Shown here: positions 1 through 6,173 of the stretch, piece by piece
Layout of the letters: each line of letters opens with the position of its first letter
How positions within the stretch are numbered: position 1 is the stretch's first letter
Source of the DNA: Planctomycetota bacterium
GTDB taxonomy: Bacteria; Planctomycetota; Phycisphaerae; UBA1845; Fen-1342
Direction of reading: 5' to 3'
Assembly: GCA_030616465.1 (NCBI GenBank)
Contig: JAUWXH010000040.1
Span: 1-9,154, forward strand
DNA length: 9,154 nucleotides
Position numbers and translations under genes: made by a program
The notes under the pieces: model-generated
Seen by the model: the letters and a program-made list of their open reading frames with translations, nothing else
Told to the model about the DNA's origin: nothing
Database searches by the model: none

Positions 1-702
1 GCCATGCTGGAATCGGCCAAGCCCACCGACCGCGGCGTGGAGGTTGTTTTCGGGAAGGGCGGCGAGCAGCACAAGCTGACGTTTGAGCGGGTGCTGGTCT
101 CGGTTGGTCGCCAGCCAAGCTCCGACAACCTCGGCCTCGAAAACACAAAGGTAAAGGTAAACGAGCTTGGCTTCGTCGAGGTGGACCCCGCCCGCCGAAC
201 TGCCGACCCGTACATCTACGCGATCGGCGATGTGGCCGGCGAGCCGATGCTGGCGCACAAGGCCTCGCGCGAAGGGATCGTGGCGGCCGAGGCGATCGCG
301 GGCAAACCGGCCGTCTTCGATGCCGCCGCCATTCCCGCGGTCGTGTACACCTCTCCGGAGGTGGCGGTCTGCGGGCTGACGGAGGCCCAAGCCAAGGAGC
401 GGGGTCTGGAGATCAAGGTTGGCAAGTTCCACTGGGGGGCCTCCAGTCGGGCAGTCACGATGGGCCGGCCGGAAGGCGTGACCAAGGTCATCGCGGACGC
501 CAATACGCGGCGGATCCTGGGGGTGGGAATCGTCGGCGAGCATGCCGGCGACCTGATTGCCGAAGCGGTCCTCGCCATCGAGTTGGGGGCCGAGGCACAC
601 GATCTGGCCACGACGATCCACCCGCACCCCGCCACTTCCGAAACCCTGATGGAGGCCGCGGAAAGTGTCTTTGGCGAGCCGATCCACATGTTCCGGCTTT
701 AG
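1..702 (+). CDS. lpdA: Dihydrolipoyl dehydrogenase (E3), C-terminal half; 5' end outside window
   Basis: This FAD flavoenzyme reoxidises the dihydrolipoyl groups of 2-oxoacid dehydrogenase complexes or the glycine cleavage system, passing electrons to NAD+ in the cytoplasm. The reading frame is open from base 1, and the visible 233 residues are about half of the usual 460-480. Counting from the Met codon at base 4, the visible parts are the end of the NAD domain (VSVGRQP near 33), the FAD-contacting segment YAIGDVAGEPMLAHKA (near 71-86), and then the dimerisation domain from IPAVVYTSPEVAVCGLT. The active-site His-Glu pair lies in HPHPATSE (His208 and Glu213), which accepts protons from the redox disulfide of the other subunit. 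The CxxxxC disulfide and N-terminal FAD site must lie upstream of the window. Related flavoprotein reductases such as mercuric or glutathione reductase are less likely, given the YAIGDVAG and HPHP context and the C-terminal FGEPIHMF. Confidence 0.95.
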   Translation, partial: AMLESAKPTDRGVEVVFGKGGEQHKLTFERVLVSVGRQPSSDNLGLENTKVKVNELGFVEVDPARRTADPYIYAIGDVAGEPMLAHKASREGIVAAEAIAGKPAVFDAAAIPAVVYTSPEVAVCGLTEAQAKERGLEIKVGKFHWGASSRAVTMGRPEGVTKVIADANTRRILGVGIVGEHAGDLIAEAVLAIELGAEAHDLATTIHPHPATSETLMEAAESVFGEPIHMFRL

Positions 703-748
703 ACGCGAATATGACGCCGGCAATCCCGACATTCGGGGTCGACAGAGA

Positions 749-2569
749 GTGGGACCGCGCGCTTTCGCCCACGCGGTTCTGCGCTTGTGTCAACAGGTCG
801 CCGTGACGGCAGCAGTCGGACTGGCGCTGTGCTGTTTGGCAGGTTGTCAGCTACCCCCTTCAGGCCAGAAGCAGGACGAGGGACTTTCCCCGGTGTTGGT
901 GCGCATGCGGGAGACGTATGCCGACCTGCGCCACGGGCCGTTCGTGAGCCTGGCCGACTTCGAGTCGCCCGGTCAGGCAAAGCTGTTCCGTGTTGCCGGC
1001 CCTGAGGACGCCGAGTACGATCGCCGACAACCTTCGATCAGCGTCCTGCGTAGCCGGAACGCTACCGGGGCCGGCGGGCTGAAGGCCAAGCTGAACGGGC
1101 CGGGGCATCGCCTGATCTTCGACGGGCGGCGCTCGCAGGAGCTGGCGCTGATTCGCGACTGGCGTGACCACGCGCTGCTGCTGGTGAGCATCTACGGCCC
1201 GCGCGACGGGCTGACGCTCGAGTTCTCCGTGCGAAGCGGGACCGACGCGCCCATCCACTGGATCCGCACCATCCACGCCAAGCCAGGCTGGAACCTGTTC
1301 CGCTTCGATCTGGCCGAGATCGGCGAGCAGGTTGACCTGGCGGACGTGCGCGCGTTGAGTTGGCGAGCCCCGCACATCGATTCGCCCGTCGAGCTCTTTC
1401 TCGATGACATCATTCTGGCGAACAATCGGCGGTATCTGCTCGGCGAGCAGGCGGCGGCCGGCGAGTTGTACGTCTTCGAGCTGGGGCGCTCCGTGCACGT
1501 CGGCGTACGCGAACGTTTTGAGCTGGCGTTCCGCGACGGCGTGATCGCAGCCTGGACGGTGGACGGCCGGGAGAATCTTACCGTCGGCACGGGATTGGGA
1601 CCCTTTCCGCTGCCGCTGCCGGCGGATTGGTCCACGCAGCCCGAGACGACGATCGTCTATGACGATCCCAAGCTATTCGCCAACTGGGGCGTGGCGGTCG
1701 AGGCCACGCAACAGGTGTTAGAGCTGTCGCCGTTTCGCGTCGTCGTACGCGGCCACTGGCGGTTCGTGGACGAGCCGGGCCGCGCTACCGCCGAGGCCCC
1801 GGCCGACACCCGACCGTCGCACACCTGGGAATACGTCATATACCGGTTCGGGCAAGTATACGTGCGTGCGACGTCGGCGGCGCGGGGAGCCGGTTGGAGT
1901 GCGCCGCGAGTCGGATATGCCGTCGCGCTCAACGGGCGACGCGGGTTTGTGCGTGTCGAGCCGGCAGCGGCATACGCTGACGCCGCGCCGGCCGGATTCG
2001 TGCTGATGTCGCAGCCCGGGCGGGAGCGACCCGATCTGCTTTGGAGCACGCATGCCCGCGCGGCATCGCTCCGGCGGCTCGAGCTCGCCTCGGCTGACGA
2101 TCGCCGCGTGGTGGAGCTATGTGGTGACATTGCCGCGGACGAGACCGTCGAAACCGCACACCTGCTGCGTTTCTGGCCGCACGACATCGACGGCGCCCCC
2201 GAAGCGCGGACGTTTGCCGCCGACTACCAGCACCCGGCCGCCTTGGCGGTGTCAACCGGGGCGCTGGTGACTGACGCCCCCGGCGATCTGAATCACGACG
2301 GCTACAACGAATGCGAAGGCTGCTACGAGCTGGCCGCCGATGCGGGGGTAGCGCGGTTCACGTTCGATCCCGGCGGCCGGCTGCGGCACCGACCGGTTTT
2401 CCGCATTCACCAGACGGCCGGGCGGCGTTGCTGGGTCTATGCCGATGGCCGGATCGTCAAGACGCTGGGACGCGACCGGCAGAAGGAATTGTGTTTCGTG
2501 ATCCCCGGCGTGGTCAGCGCGCCGCGGACCATCGAGGTCATCTCGCGGGCCGGTCCCGCCGCCGAATGA
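749..2569 (+). CDS. Large lipoprotein with carbohydrate-binding-like beta-sandwich and Ca-loop-like motif; function unknown
   Basis: I do not recognise a named family. With the GTG at 749 the product is 606 residues. It has a basic n-region, a hydrophobic stretch (VAVTAAVGLALCCLAGC) and a lipobox LAGC, so the mature protein should begin at lipidated Cys33 and be anchored in the envelope. The first mature part (FVSLADFE ... LFLDDIILANN, about 70-230) reads like a galactose-binding-type jelly roll as found in carbohydrate-binding modules. A long beta-rich region follows (about 240-420, with WEYVIYRFGQVYVRATS), reminiscent of the supersandwich parts of polysaccharide-active proteins. Near 513-518 is DLNHDG, a DxNxDG calcium-loop pattern like that of dockerins, followed by a Cys pair. 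No catalytic motif is evident. The start is uncertain: GTG 665 overlaps lpdA by 38 bases and gives an over-long leader, while TTG 785 gives a shorter one. The gap to lpdA is 46 bases, so co-transcription is possible. Confidence 0.72.
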   Translation: MGPRAFAHAVLRLCQQVAVTAAVGLALCCLAGCQLPPSGQKQDEGLSPVLVRMRETYADLRHGPFVSLADFESPGQAKLFRVAGPEDAEYDRRQPSISVLRSRNATGAGGLKAKLNGPGHRLIFDGRRSQELALIRDWRDHALLLVSIYGPRDGLTLEFSVRSGTDAPIHWIRTIHAKPGWNLFRFDLAEIGEQVDLADVRALSWRAPHIDSPVELFLDDIILANNRRYLLGEQAAAGELYVFELGRSVHVGVRERFELAFRDGVIAAWTVDGRENLTVGTGLGPFPLPLPADWSTQPETTIVYDDPKLFANWGVAVEATQQVLELSPFRVVVRGHWRFVDEPGRATAEAPADTRPSHTWEYVIYRFGQVYVRATSAARGAGWSAPRVGYAVALNGRRGFVRVEPAAAYADAAPAGFVLMSQPGRERPDLLWSTHARAASLRRLELASADDRRVVELCGDIAADETVETAHLLRFWPHDIDGAPEARTFAADYQHPAALAVSTGALVTDAPGDLNHDGYNECEGCYELAADAGVARFTFDPGGRLRHRPVFRIHQTAGRRCWVYADGRIVKTLGRDRQKELCFVIPGVVSAPRTIEVISRAGPAAE

Positions 2570-2636
2570 GCGCCGGCCCGATAACGCCCTCCGCGGGCTG
2601 CCACCGGTACGGTGAGCGATCCGCGGGCTCGCTTAC

Positions 2637-2665
2637 TTGACGCCCTCCGATCAGCGACCTAGCAT
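2637..2665 (+). promoter_or_regulatory. Sigma70-type promoter for mcsA-mcsB
   Basis: TTGACG (2637-2642) and TAGCAT (2660-2665) are separated by exactly 17 bases and resemble the housekeeping -35 and -10 boxes. Transcription would start near 2672 and give a leader of about 33 bases before the mcsA ATG. It lies in the only gap between the lipoprotein gene and mcsA. No CtsR-type heptad direct repeat is visible around it, so control by CtsR as in Bacillus is not supported here. Confidence 0.6.
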
Positions 2666-2692
2666 CAATCCCGTGGCGAGCGGGTGGCCGGC

Positions 2693-2696
2693 GGAG
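2693..2696 (+). promoter_or_regulatory. Ribosome binding site deciding the mcsA start
   Basis: GGAG ends 8 bases before the ATG at 2705. This favours that ATG over the in-frame GTG at 2684, which would add seven residues ahead of the conserved MGLCERC start and has no such site. Confidence 0.65.
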
Positions 2697-2704
2697 TTAT
2701 CTCC

Positions 2705-3202
2705 ATGGGGCTGTGCGAACGGTGCAAGAAGGCCCAGGCGACCTTCCACCTGACGAATATCAAGCCGTCGGGCGAGAAGGAAGAGCGCCACTTCTGTGAG
2801 CGCTGCGCGGTCGAAGCGGGCCTACTCCAGATCCAGAAGCCCAGCGTCAACCTCAACGACATTATCGAGAGCTTCGTCGGCGGGGCCAAAGAGAGCGGCA
2901 GCGCCTTGAGCAACCTGGTCTGCGAGGAGTGCGGCATCAGCTACGTCGAGTTCCGCAACCACGGGCTTTTCGGTTGCCCGCGCGATTACGATGTGTTCAA
3001 GGAGCCGCTGGCCAAGCTGTTGGAGCGCGCCCACGACGGGGCGACGCACCACACCGGCAAAACGCCCAAGTCGCTCGGTACGGCGCGCACGACCCAACAG
3101 GACATCCATCGGCTGAAGCGGCAACTGGCCGAGGCCGTCGCGGCGGAAGACTACGAGCGGGCGGCCGAGTTGCGCGACCGCATCCGGGAGTTGGAAGAGT
3201 GA
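2705..3202 (+). CDS. mcsA: McsA-like zinc-finger/UVR protein, activator of the McsB arginine kinase
   Basis: In Firmicutes, McsA binds zinc and activates the protein-arginine kinase McsB, which marks damaged proteins and regulators for ClpCP. This 165-residue product has the same plan. CxxC pairs lie at 4-7 (CERC), 31-34 (CERC) and 73-76 (CEEC). A single Cys at 91 (GCPRDY) sits where Bacillus McsA has a fourth CxxC. HDGATHHTGKTPKSLG (around 110-125) matches the conserved McsA segment before the UVR domain. A UVR helical hairpin follows at about 131-165 (LKRQLAEAVAAEDYERAAELRDRIRELEE is split here as LKRQLAEAV and YERAAELRDRIRELEE), the motif also used in UvrB/UvrC contacts. The immediate 4-base overlap with mcsB supports partnership. 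Databases often label such proteins only 'UvrB/UvrC motif-containing protein'; the neighbour makes McsA the better name. Confidence 0.88.
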   Translation: MGLCERCKKAQATFHLTNIKPSGEKEERHFCERCAVEAGLLQIQKPSVNLNDIIESFVGGAKESGSALSNLVCEECGISYVEFRNHGLFGCPRDYDVFKEPLAKLLERAHDGATHHTGKTPKSLGTARTTQQDIHRLKRQLAEAVAAEDYERAAELRDRIRELEE

Positions 3203-4260
3203 ATGCGTCGCTGGATGAGGTAGCCCGTCGGCCCGGCGAGTGGCTCCGTGGAAGCGGGCCGCTGCACGACATCGTCATTTCCACGCGCGTCCGGCTGGCG
3301 CGCAACATCCGCGGGTTCCCCTTCCAACCACGGGCCGACGCGGATCAGCGCGCCGACATCGCGGCTACCATCGAAGCTGCCGTGCGCAAGGCCGCTCGTC
3401 TGAACGAGTTTCAGCACCTCGACGTGGAAGAGCTCGAGGAATTGGACCGCGCGCTGTTGGTCGAGCGCCACTTGATCAGCCGCCAGCACGCGGAAGGCCG
3501 TGGTGCTCGGCGGGTGGCCTTCCATCCCTCCGAAGCCTCCGGGCTGATGATTAACGAGGAAGACCACCTGCGCATGCAGGTCATGCGTAGCGGCTTTCAG
3601 CTCGAGCAGGCCTGGGAGGAGATCGACGCCATCGACGACGCGATCGAGGAGCAGCTCGAGTACGAGTTTCACCCGCAATACGGCTATCTGACCGCCTGCC
3701 CCACCAACGTGGGCACGGGGATTCGCGTTTCGGTGATGTTGCACCTGCCGGCCCTGCGCCTCACCAGCGAGCTGGAGAAGGTCGGCCAGGCCGCCAAGGA
3801 CATGAAGCTCGCCATCCGCGGTCTGTACGGCGAAGGCAGCGAAGCCCAGGGCGACTTCTTCCAGATCTCCAACCAGATCACGCTGGGCCGCGGCGAGTCG
3901 GAGATCATCGACGATTTCCGCGGCGTGGTGATCCCCAAGATCGTCGAGTATGAGCACGCCGCTCGTGACGCCCTGCTGAAGAACCGCCTCCACGCCCTGG
4001 ACGACCGCATCTGGCGGGCGATGGCCCAGTTGCAGAACGCGCGCCTGATGAGCTCGAACGAGGCGATGCAATACCTTTCCCACGTGCGCATGGGGCTGCA
4101 CGTCGGGCGGCTGAGCTCGGTAGACCTGCAAACGGTGAATGAGCTGTTCATCCAGACCCAGCCGGCCCACCTGCAAAAGCTGCAAGGCGAGCGCCTCAAC
4201 GGCGAGCAACGCAGCATCGCCCGCGCCGCGCTGATCCGCGCCCGGCTGAGCAACAACTGA
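3199..4260 (+). CDS. mcsB: Protein-arginine kinase McsB
   Basis: McsB transfers phosphate from ATP to protein arginines. In Gram-positives the phosphoarginine tags clients for ClpCP proteolysis and inactivates CtsR. The product is 353 residues (Bacillus subtilis about 363) and shows the phosphagen-kinase-type catalytic domain: STRVRLARN (28-36), LVERHLISR, INEEDHLRMQ (NEEDH at 119-123), CPTNVGTGIRVS with the reactive-type Cys167, and RGLYGEGSEAQGDFFQISN (nucleotide site). The C-terminal segment QRSIARAALIRARL corresponds to the RDxxRA phosphoarginine-sensing motif, but Ser339 replaces the Asp. The chosen GTG at 3199 overlaps the mcsA stop (GTGA) and has GGGAG 8 bases upstream, so translation is probably coupled. 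The frame is open further upstream, but that stretch lies inside mcsA and reads as low-complexity Arg/Pro-rich sequence. Neither ctsR nor clpC is adjacent. Confidence 0.94.
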   Translation: MNASLDEVARRPGEWLRGSGPLHDIVISTRVRLARNIRGFPFQPRADADQRADIAATIEAAVRKAARLNEFQHLDVEELEELDRALLVERHLISRQHAEGRGARRVAFHPSEASGLMINEEDHLRMQVMRSGFQLEQAWEEIDAIDDAIEEQLEYEFHPQYGYLTACPTNVGTGIRVSVMLHLPALRLTSELEKVGQAAKDMKLAIRGLYGEGSEAQGDFFQISNQITLGRGESEIIDDFRGVVIPKIVEYEHAARDALLKNRLHALDDRIWRAMAQLQNARLMSSNEAMQYLSHVRMGLHVGRLSSVDLQTVNELFIQTQPAHLQKLQGERLNGEQRSIARAALIRARLSNN

Positions 4261-4266
4261 ACCGCA

Positions 4267-4291
4267 GGCCGAGACCCCTCCCGGGTCTGCC
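4267..4291 (+). terminator. Possible terminator hairpin after mcsB
   Basis: AGACCC (4272-4277) pairs with GGGTCT (4283-4288) around a five-base loop. Outer GGC/GCC pairs could extend the stem past a two-base bulge. It lies 6 bases after the mcsB stop. The sequence that follows (CGTGGTTCAA) is not a T-run, so intrinsic termination is only possible, not clear. Confidence 0.35.
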
Positions 4292-4313
4292 GTGGTTCAA
4301 ACGGCTGCTTATA

Positions 4314-4347
4314 TCATCCCGTCATGCTGAGCGCGGCGAAGCATTTC
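4314..4347. repeat. Fragment of dispersed CATGCTGAGCG...CGAAGCAT repeat
   Basis: The stretch around GTCATGCTGAGCGCGGCGAA followed by GCATTTCG matches a short dispersed intergenic repeat that I know from many bacterial genomes as GTCATGCTGAGCG..GCGAAGCATCT. The ends ATGCT (4324-4328) and AGCAT (4340-4344) pair in a small hairpin. Only one copy is in the window, so calling it a repeat rests on recognition, not on multiplicity seen here. It fills the gap between mcsB and the DUF1501 gene. Confidence 0.5.
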
Positions 4348-4414
4348 GCCGACGCCGTCGTCCGCTGTCGGGCCGCCAGGTGACCAAGCGCGCCGCGCCG
4401 CTTGAGGATCGAAG

Positions 4415-5488
4415 ATGTCCGAGCGACCCCTCTGCACTACGCGTCGTGAGTTCCTGACCGGGGGTCTGACGTGCTTGAGCACCGCCTCGGTGCTGCCGGT
4501 CTTGCTCGGCAATACCGCCCGAGTGTTGGCCGGGCCCGAGCCGCTGACCCGTCAGAAGAGTGGCAGCGATCGCATCCTGGTGATGGTGCAACTGGCGGGC
4601 GGTAACGACGGCCTGAACACGGTCATCCCCTATGAGAACGACCTGTACTACAAGTGCCGGCGGCGGATCGCGATCGCCAAAAAGGACGTGCTGCCGCTCG
4701 AAAACGGGCTCGGGCTACATCCCGCGGCGAGGGGGCTGAAGGAGCTCTACGACGACGGCAAGCTGGCGATCGTGCAGGGTGTGGGTTACCCCAACCACAG
4801 CCGCAACCACTTCGCCAGTACGCTCATCTGGCAGACCGGCGATGCCGGCCGACACTTCGGCGGCGGCTGGCTGGGGCGATTAATGGATGTGGGAGGGCGA
4901 GGCTCCTGCCGAGCCACGCTCGCCGAACGCTCAGCCGGAGCTTCGCCCTCCCAGCCCGGGCGCCGCAGGAGCTTTAACGCCGACATAGCCTGGAAAGGCG
5001 TGCGTGCCGGACGGCTTGCACGATCTCTAGGACTGGTCGCGCGGCTGATCGCCGCCGACCGGCCTATGCGGGTCTACTACGTCTCGATGGGCGGGTTCGA
5101 CACACATACGAGGCAGGCGGCGCGGCATCAGCGGCTGCTGGCCGAGTTCGGCGACGCGATGAAATCGTTCGTGGATAGGCTCAAGGCCGACAGGCTGCTC
5201 GACCGCGTACTGGTCGTGACATTCTCCGAATTCGGCCGACGCGTCCAGGAGAACGCCGGCGGCGGCACCGACCACGGCGAGGCGGCCCCCATGTTCCTGA
5301 TCGGCTCCAAGCTGCGCCCCGGCATCCACGAGAAACACCCCAGTCTTGCGACGCTCCATCGCGGCGCGCTGATCCCTGGTTGCGACTTCCGCCGCGTTTA
5401 CGCCGACATCTTGTGCCGCTGGCTGGGAATGAACCCGCAGAAAGTCCTCGGCCCCGGCTTTACCCCACTGCGGCTGATCAAGGAATGA
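4415..5488 (+). CDS. DUF1501 family protein, Tat-exported, with in-frame REP-like insertion and short middle
   Basis: DUF1501 proteins are exported by the Tat system, are abundant in Planctomycetes, and show distant similarity to sulfatase/alkaline-phosphatase folds; their function is not established. The 357-residue product starts at ATG 4415 (GAGG 7 bases upstream) with twin-arginine TTRREFL (8-14) and a hydrophobic stretch to about 40. Conserved blocks are VQLAGGNDGLNTVIPY (from 58), YPNHSRNHF, GGWLGR, VARLIAADRPMRVYYVSMGG, GFDTH (227-231), FSEFGRR (270-276) and GTDHGEAAP (from 284). Residues about 159-180 (VGGRGSCRATLAERSAGASP and the next few) come from a palindromic repeat. The stretch between GGWLGR and VARLI is only about 55 residues, whereas family members usually have roughly twice that there. 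The frame stays open and the flanks are intact, so it may be expressed as a shortened protein or be on its way to a pseudogene. The usual DUF1800 or DUF1553 partners are absent here. Confidence 0.85.
   Translation: MSERPLCTTRREFLTGGLTCLSTASVLPVLLGNTARVLAGPEPLTRQKSGSDRILVMVQLAGGNDGLNTVIPYENDLYYKCRRRIAIAKKDVLPLENGLGLHPAARGLKELYDDGKLAIVQGVGYPNHSRNHFASTLIWQTGDAGRHFGGGWLGRLMDVGGRGSCRATLAERSAGASPSQPGRRRSFNADIAWKGVRAGRLARSLGLVARLIAADRPMRVYYVSMGGFDTHTRQAARHQRLLAEFGDAMKSFVDRLKADRLLDRVLVVTFSEFGRRVQENAGGGTDHGEAAPMFLIGSKLRPGIHEKHPSLATLHRGALIPGCDFRRVYADILCRWLGMNPQKVLGPGFTPLRLIKE
4890..4953. repeat. REP-like imperfect palindrome inside the DUF1501 gene
   Basis: Left arm 4890-4914 (TGGGAGGGCGAGGCTCC then TGCCGAGC) and right arm 4929-4953 are inverted copies that agree at 22 of 25 positions, around a 14-base loop. 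One of the three differences would be a G-T wobble. The + strand frame encodes GGRGSCRA and the complementary strand encodes WEGEAPAE and RQEPRPP. These peptide strings recur as artefacts of a dispersed repeat in planctomycete annotations. Such short palindromes are typically spread by REP-associated tyrosine transposases (RAYTs); none is in the window. Confidence 0.85.
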
Positions 5489-5529
5489 GCCGCGGCGCGA
5501 GGTACAGCAACCGGCGCCAGCTCCGGCAG

Positions 5530-5535
5530 TAGAAT
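5530..5535 (+). promoter_or_regulatory. Possible -10 element for the sigma-factor operon
   Basis: TAGAAT lies about 90 bases before the chosen sigma-factor start, in the 136-base gap after the DUF1501 gene. No TTGACA-like box lies 16-18 bases upstream. Instead GCAACC (5507-5512) is at 17 bases spacing and is loosely like the GGAACC -35 of ECF promoters, so self-control by the sigma factor is conceivable but weakly supported. Confidence 0.3.
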
Positions 5536-5624
5536 ACGCTGAGAGAAAGCCGGGTTTTGGTCAACACTTCGTGACCCGTGCGCATTGGTTAAGTAGAGGC
5601 TCGCGGACGGACTCAAGCGAGACG

Positions 5625-6173
5625 ATGGACGTTGCGGTGCCGACTAACGCCGCCGAAAACCCCGACGAGCGCCGAGTTGGGCTCGACGTGGGCAGAGTCT
5701 ACGAGGCGGCGCTGCCGCACTTGCGGCGCATCGCCGCTGGGATGGGCTTGCCGCGAGCAGACGCGGAGGATGCCCTGCATGACAGCTATGTGGCGCTGCT
5801 GCAAAACCTCGACAGGCTCGACGACGCCGAGAACGCGCGCCGCTGGCTCGTCCGCGTCATGGTCAACCGCTGCCGGCTGCACCACCGCCAGCGCAAGCGC
5901 CATGACAGGCCGCCGACCGCCCCGGCGACAGCGGACCATGATTCAACGCCTTTCGGAGGCGATGACGCCGAGGTGGTCCGCGAGGCGTTGGGTGAACTCG
6001 AAGGCGACGAACTCGCGGTCCTCGTGCTGCGCTATTTTTGCGACCTCAACGCCACGGAGGTCGGCGAGATTATGTCCGTGCCGCCCTCGACGGTCCGGAG
6101 CCAACTACGTCGGGCGCGTATCAAACTGGCAGAGCGCCTGATACAGAAAGGGCTGGTAGACGATGGCACCTGA
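5625..6173 (+). CDS. ECF-type RNA polymerase sigma factor (sigma70 family)
   Basis: This directs RNA polymerase to a small regulon in response to a signal held in check by the anti-sigma factor encoded next. From ATG 5625 the product is 182 residues, typical for the class. Region 2 spans about 26-100 (YEAALPHLRRIAAGMGL, then RADAEDALHDSYVALLQNL and NARRWLVRVMVNRCRLHHRQ, which holds the -10-contacting part). A variable acidic linker follows (about 100-118), and then region 4 with its helix-turn-helix at about 120-172 (LGELEGDELAVLVLRYF, LNATEVGEIMSVPPSTVRSQ, LRRARIKLAERL). An in-frame GTG at 5571 would add 18 poorly conserved-looking residues and is less likely; the site before 5625 (GCGAGA) is weak too. 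The 3' end overlaps the anti-sigma start by 11 bases, which suggests coupled translation and matched amounts. Confidence 0.9.
   Translation: MDVAVPTNAAENPDERRVGLDVGRVYEAALPHLRRIAAGMGLPRADAEDALHDSYVALLQNLDRLDDAENARRWLVRVMVNRCRLHHRQRKRHDRPPTAPATADHDSTPFGGDDAEVVREALGELEGDELAVLVLRYFCDLNATEVGEIMSVPPSTVRSQLRRARIKLAERLIQKGLVDDGT

Noticed and set aside
860..1498. Minus-strand open frame opposite the lipoprotein gene
   Set aside because: The + strand frame has a lipobox and ordered domains; the antisense frame shows neither a start context nor recognisable motifs.
2615..2633. Hairpin AGCGA/TCGCT and a 9-base direct repeat CCGCGGGCT (2591 and 2621) after the lipoprotein gene
   Set aside because: The stem is short with no T-run, and GC-rich 9-mers repeat easily by chance; not enough for a terminator or operator call.
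2929..3198. Upstream extension of the mcsB frame
   Set aside because: It overlaps mcsA, reads as Arg/Pro/Ala-rich sequence, and the GTG at 3199 with GGGAG upstream gives the normal McsB length.
3151..4209. Long minus-strand open frame of 352 codons opposite mcsB
   Set aside because: It lies entirely opposite mcsA/mcsB, which have clear family motifs; its product reads as a Val/Leu/Gln-rich shadow typical of GC-rich DNA.
4786..4986. Minus-strand frame encoding WEGEAPAE and RQEPRPP strings
   Set aside because: These strings are the translation of the palindromic repeat, not a protein-coding gene.
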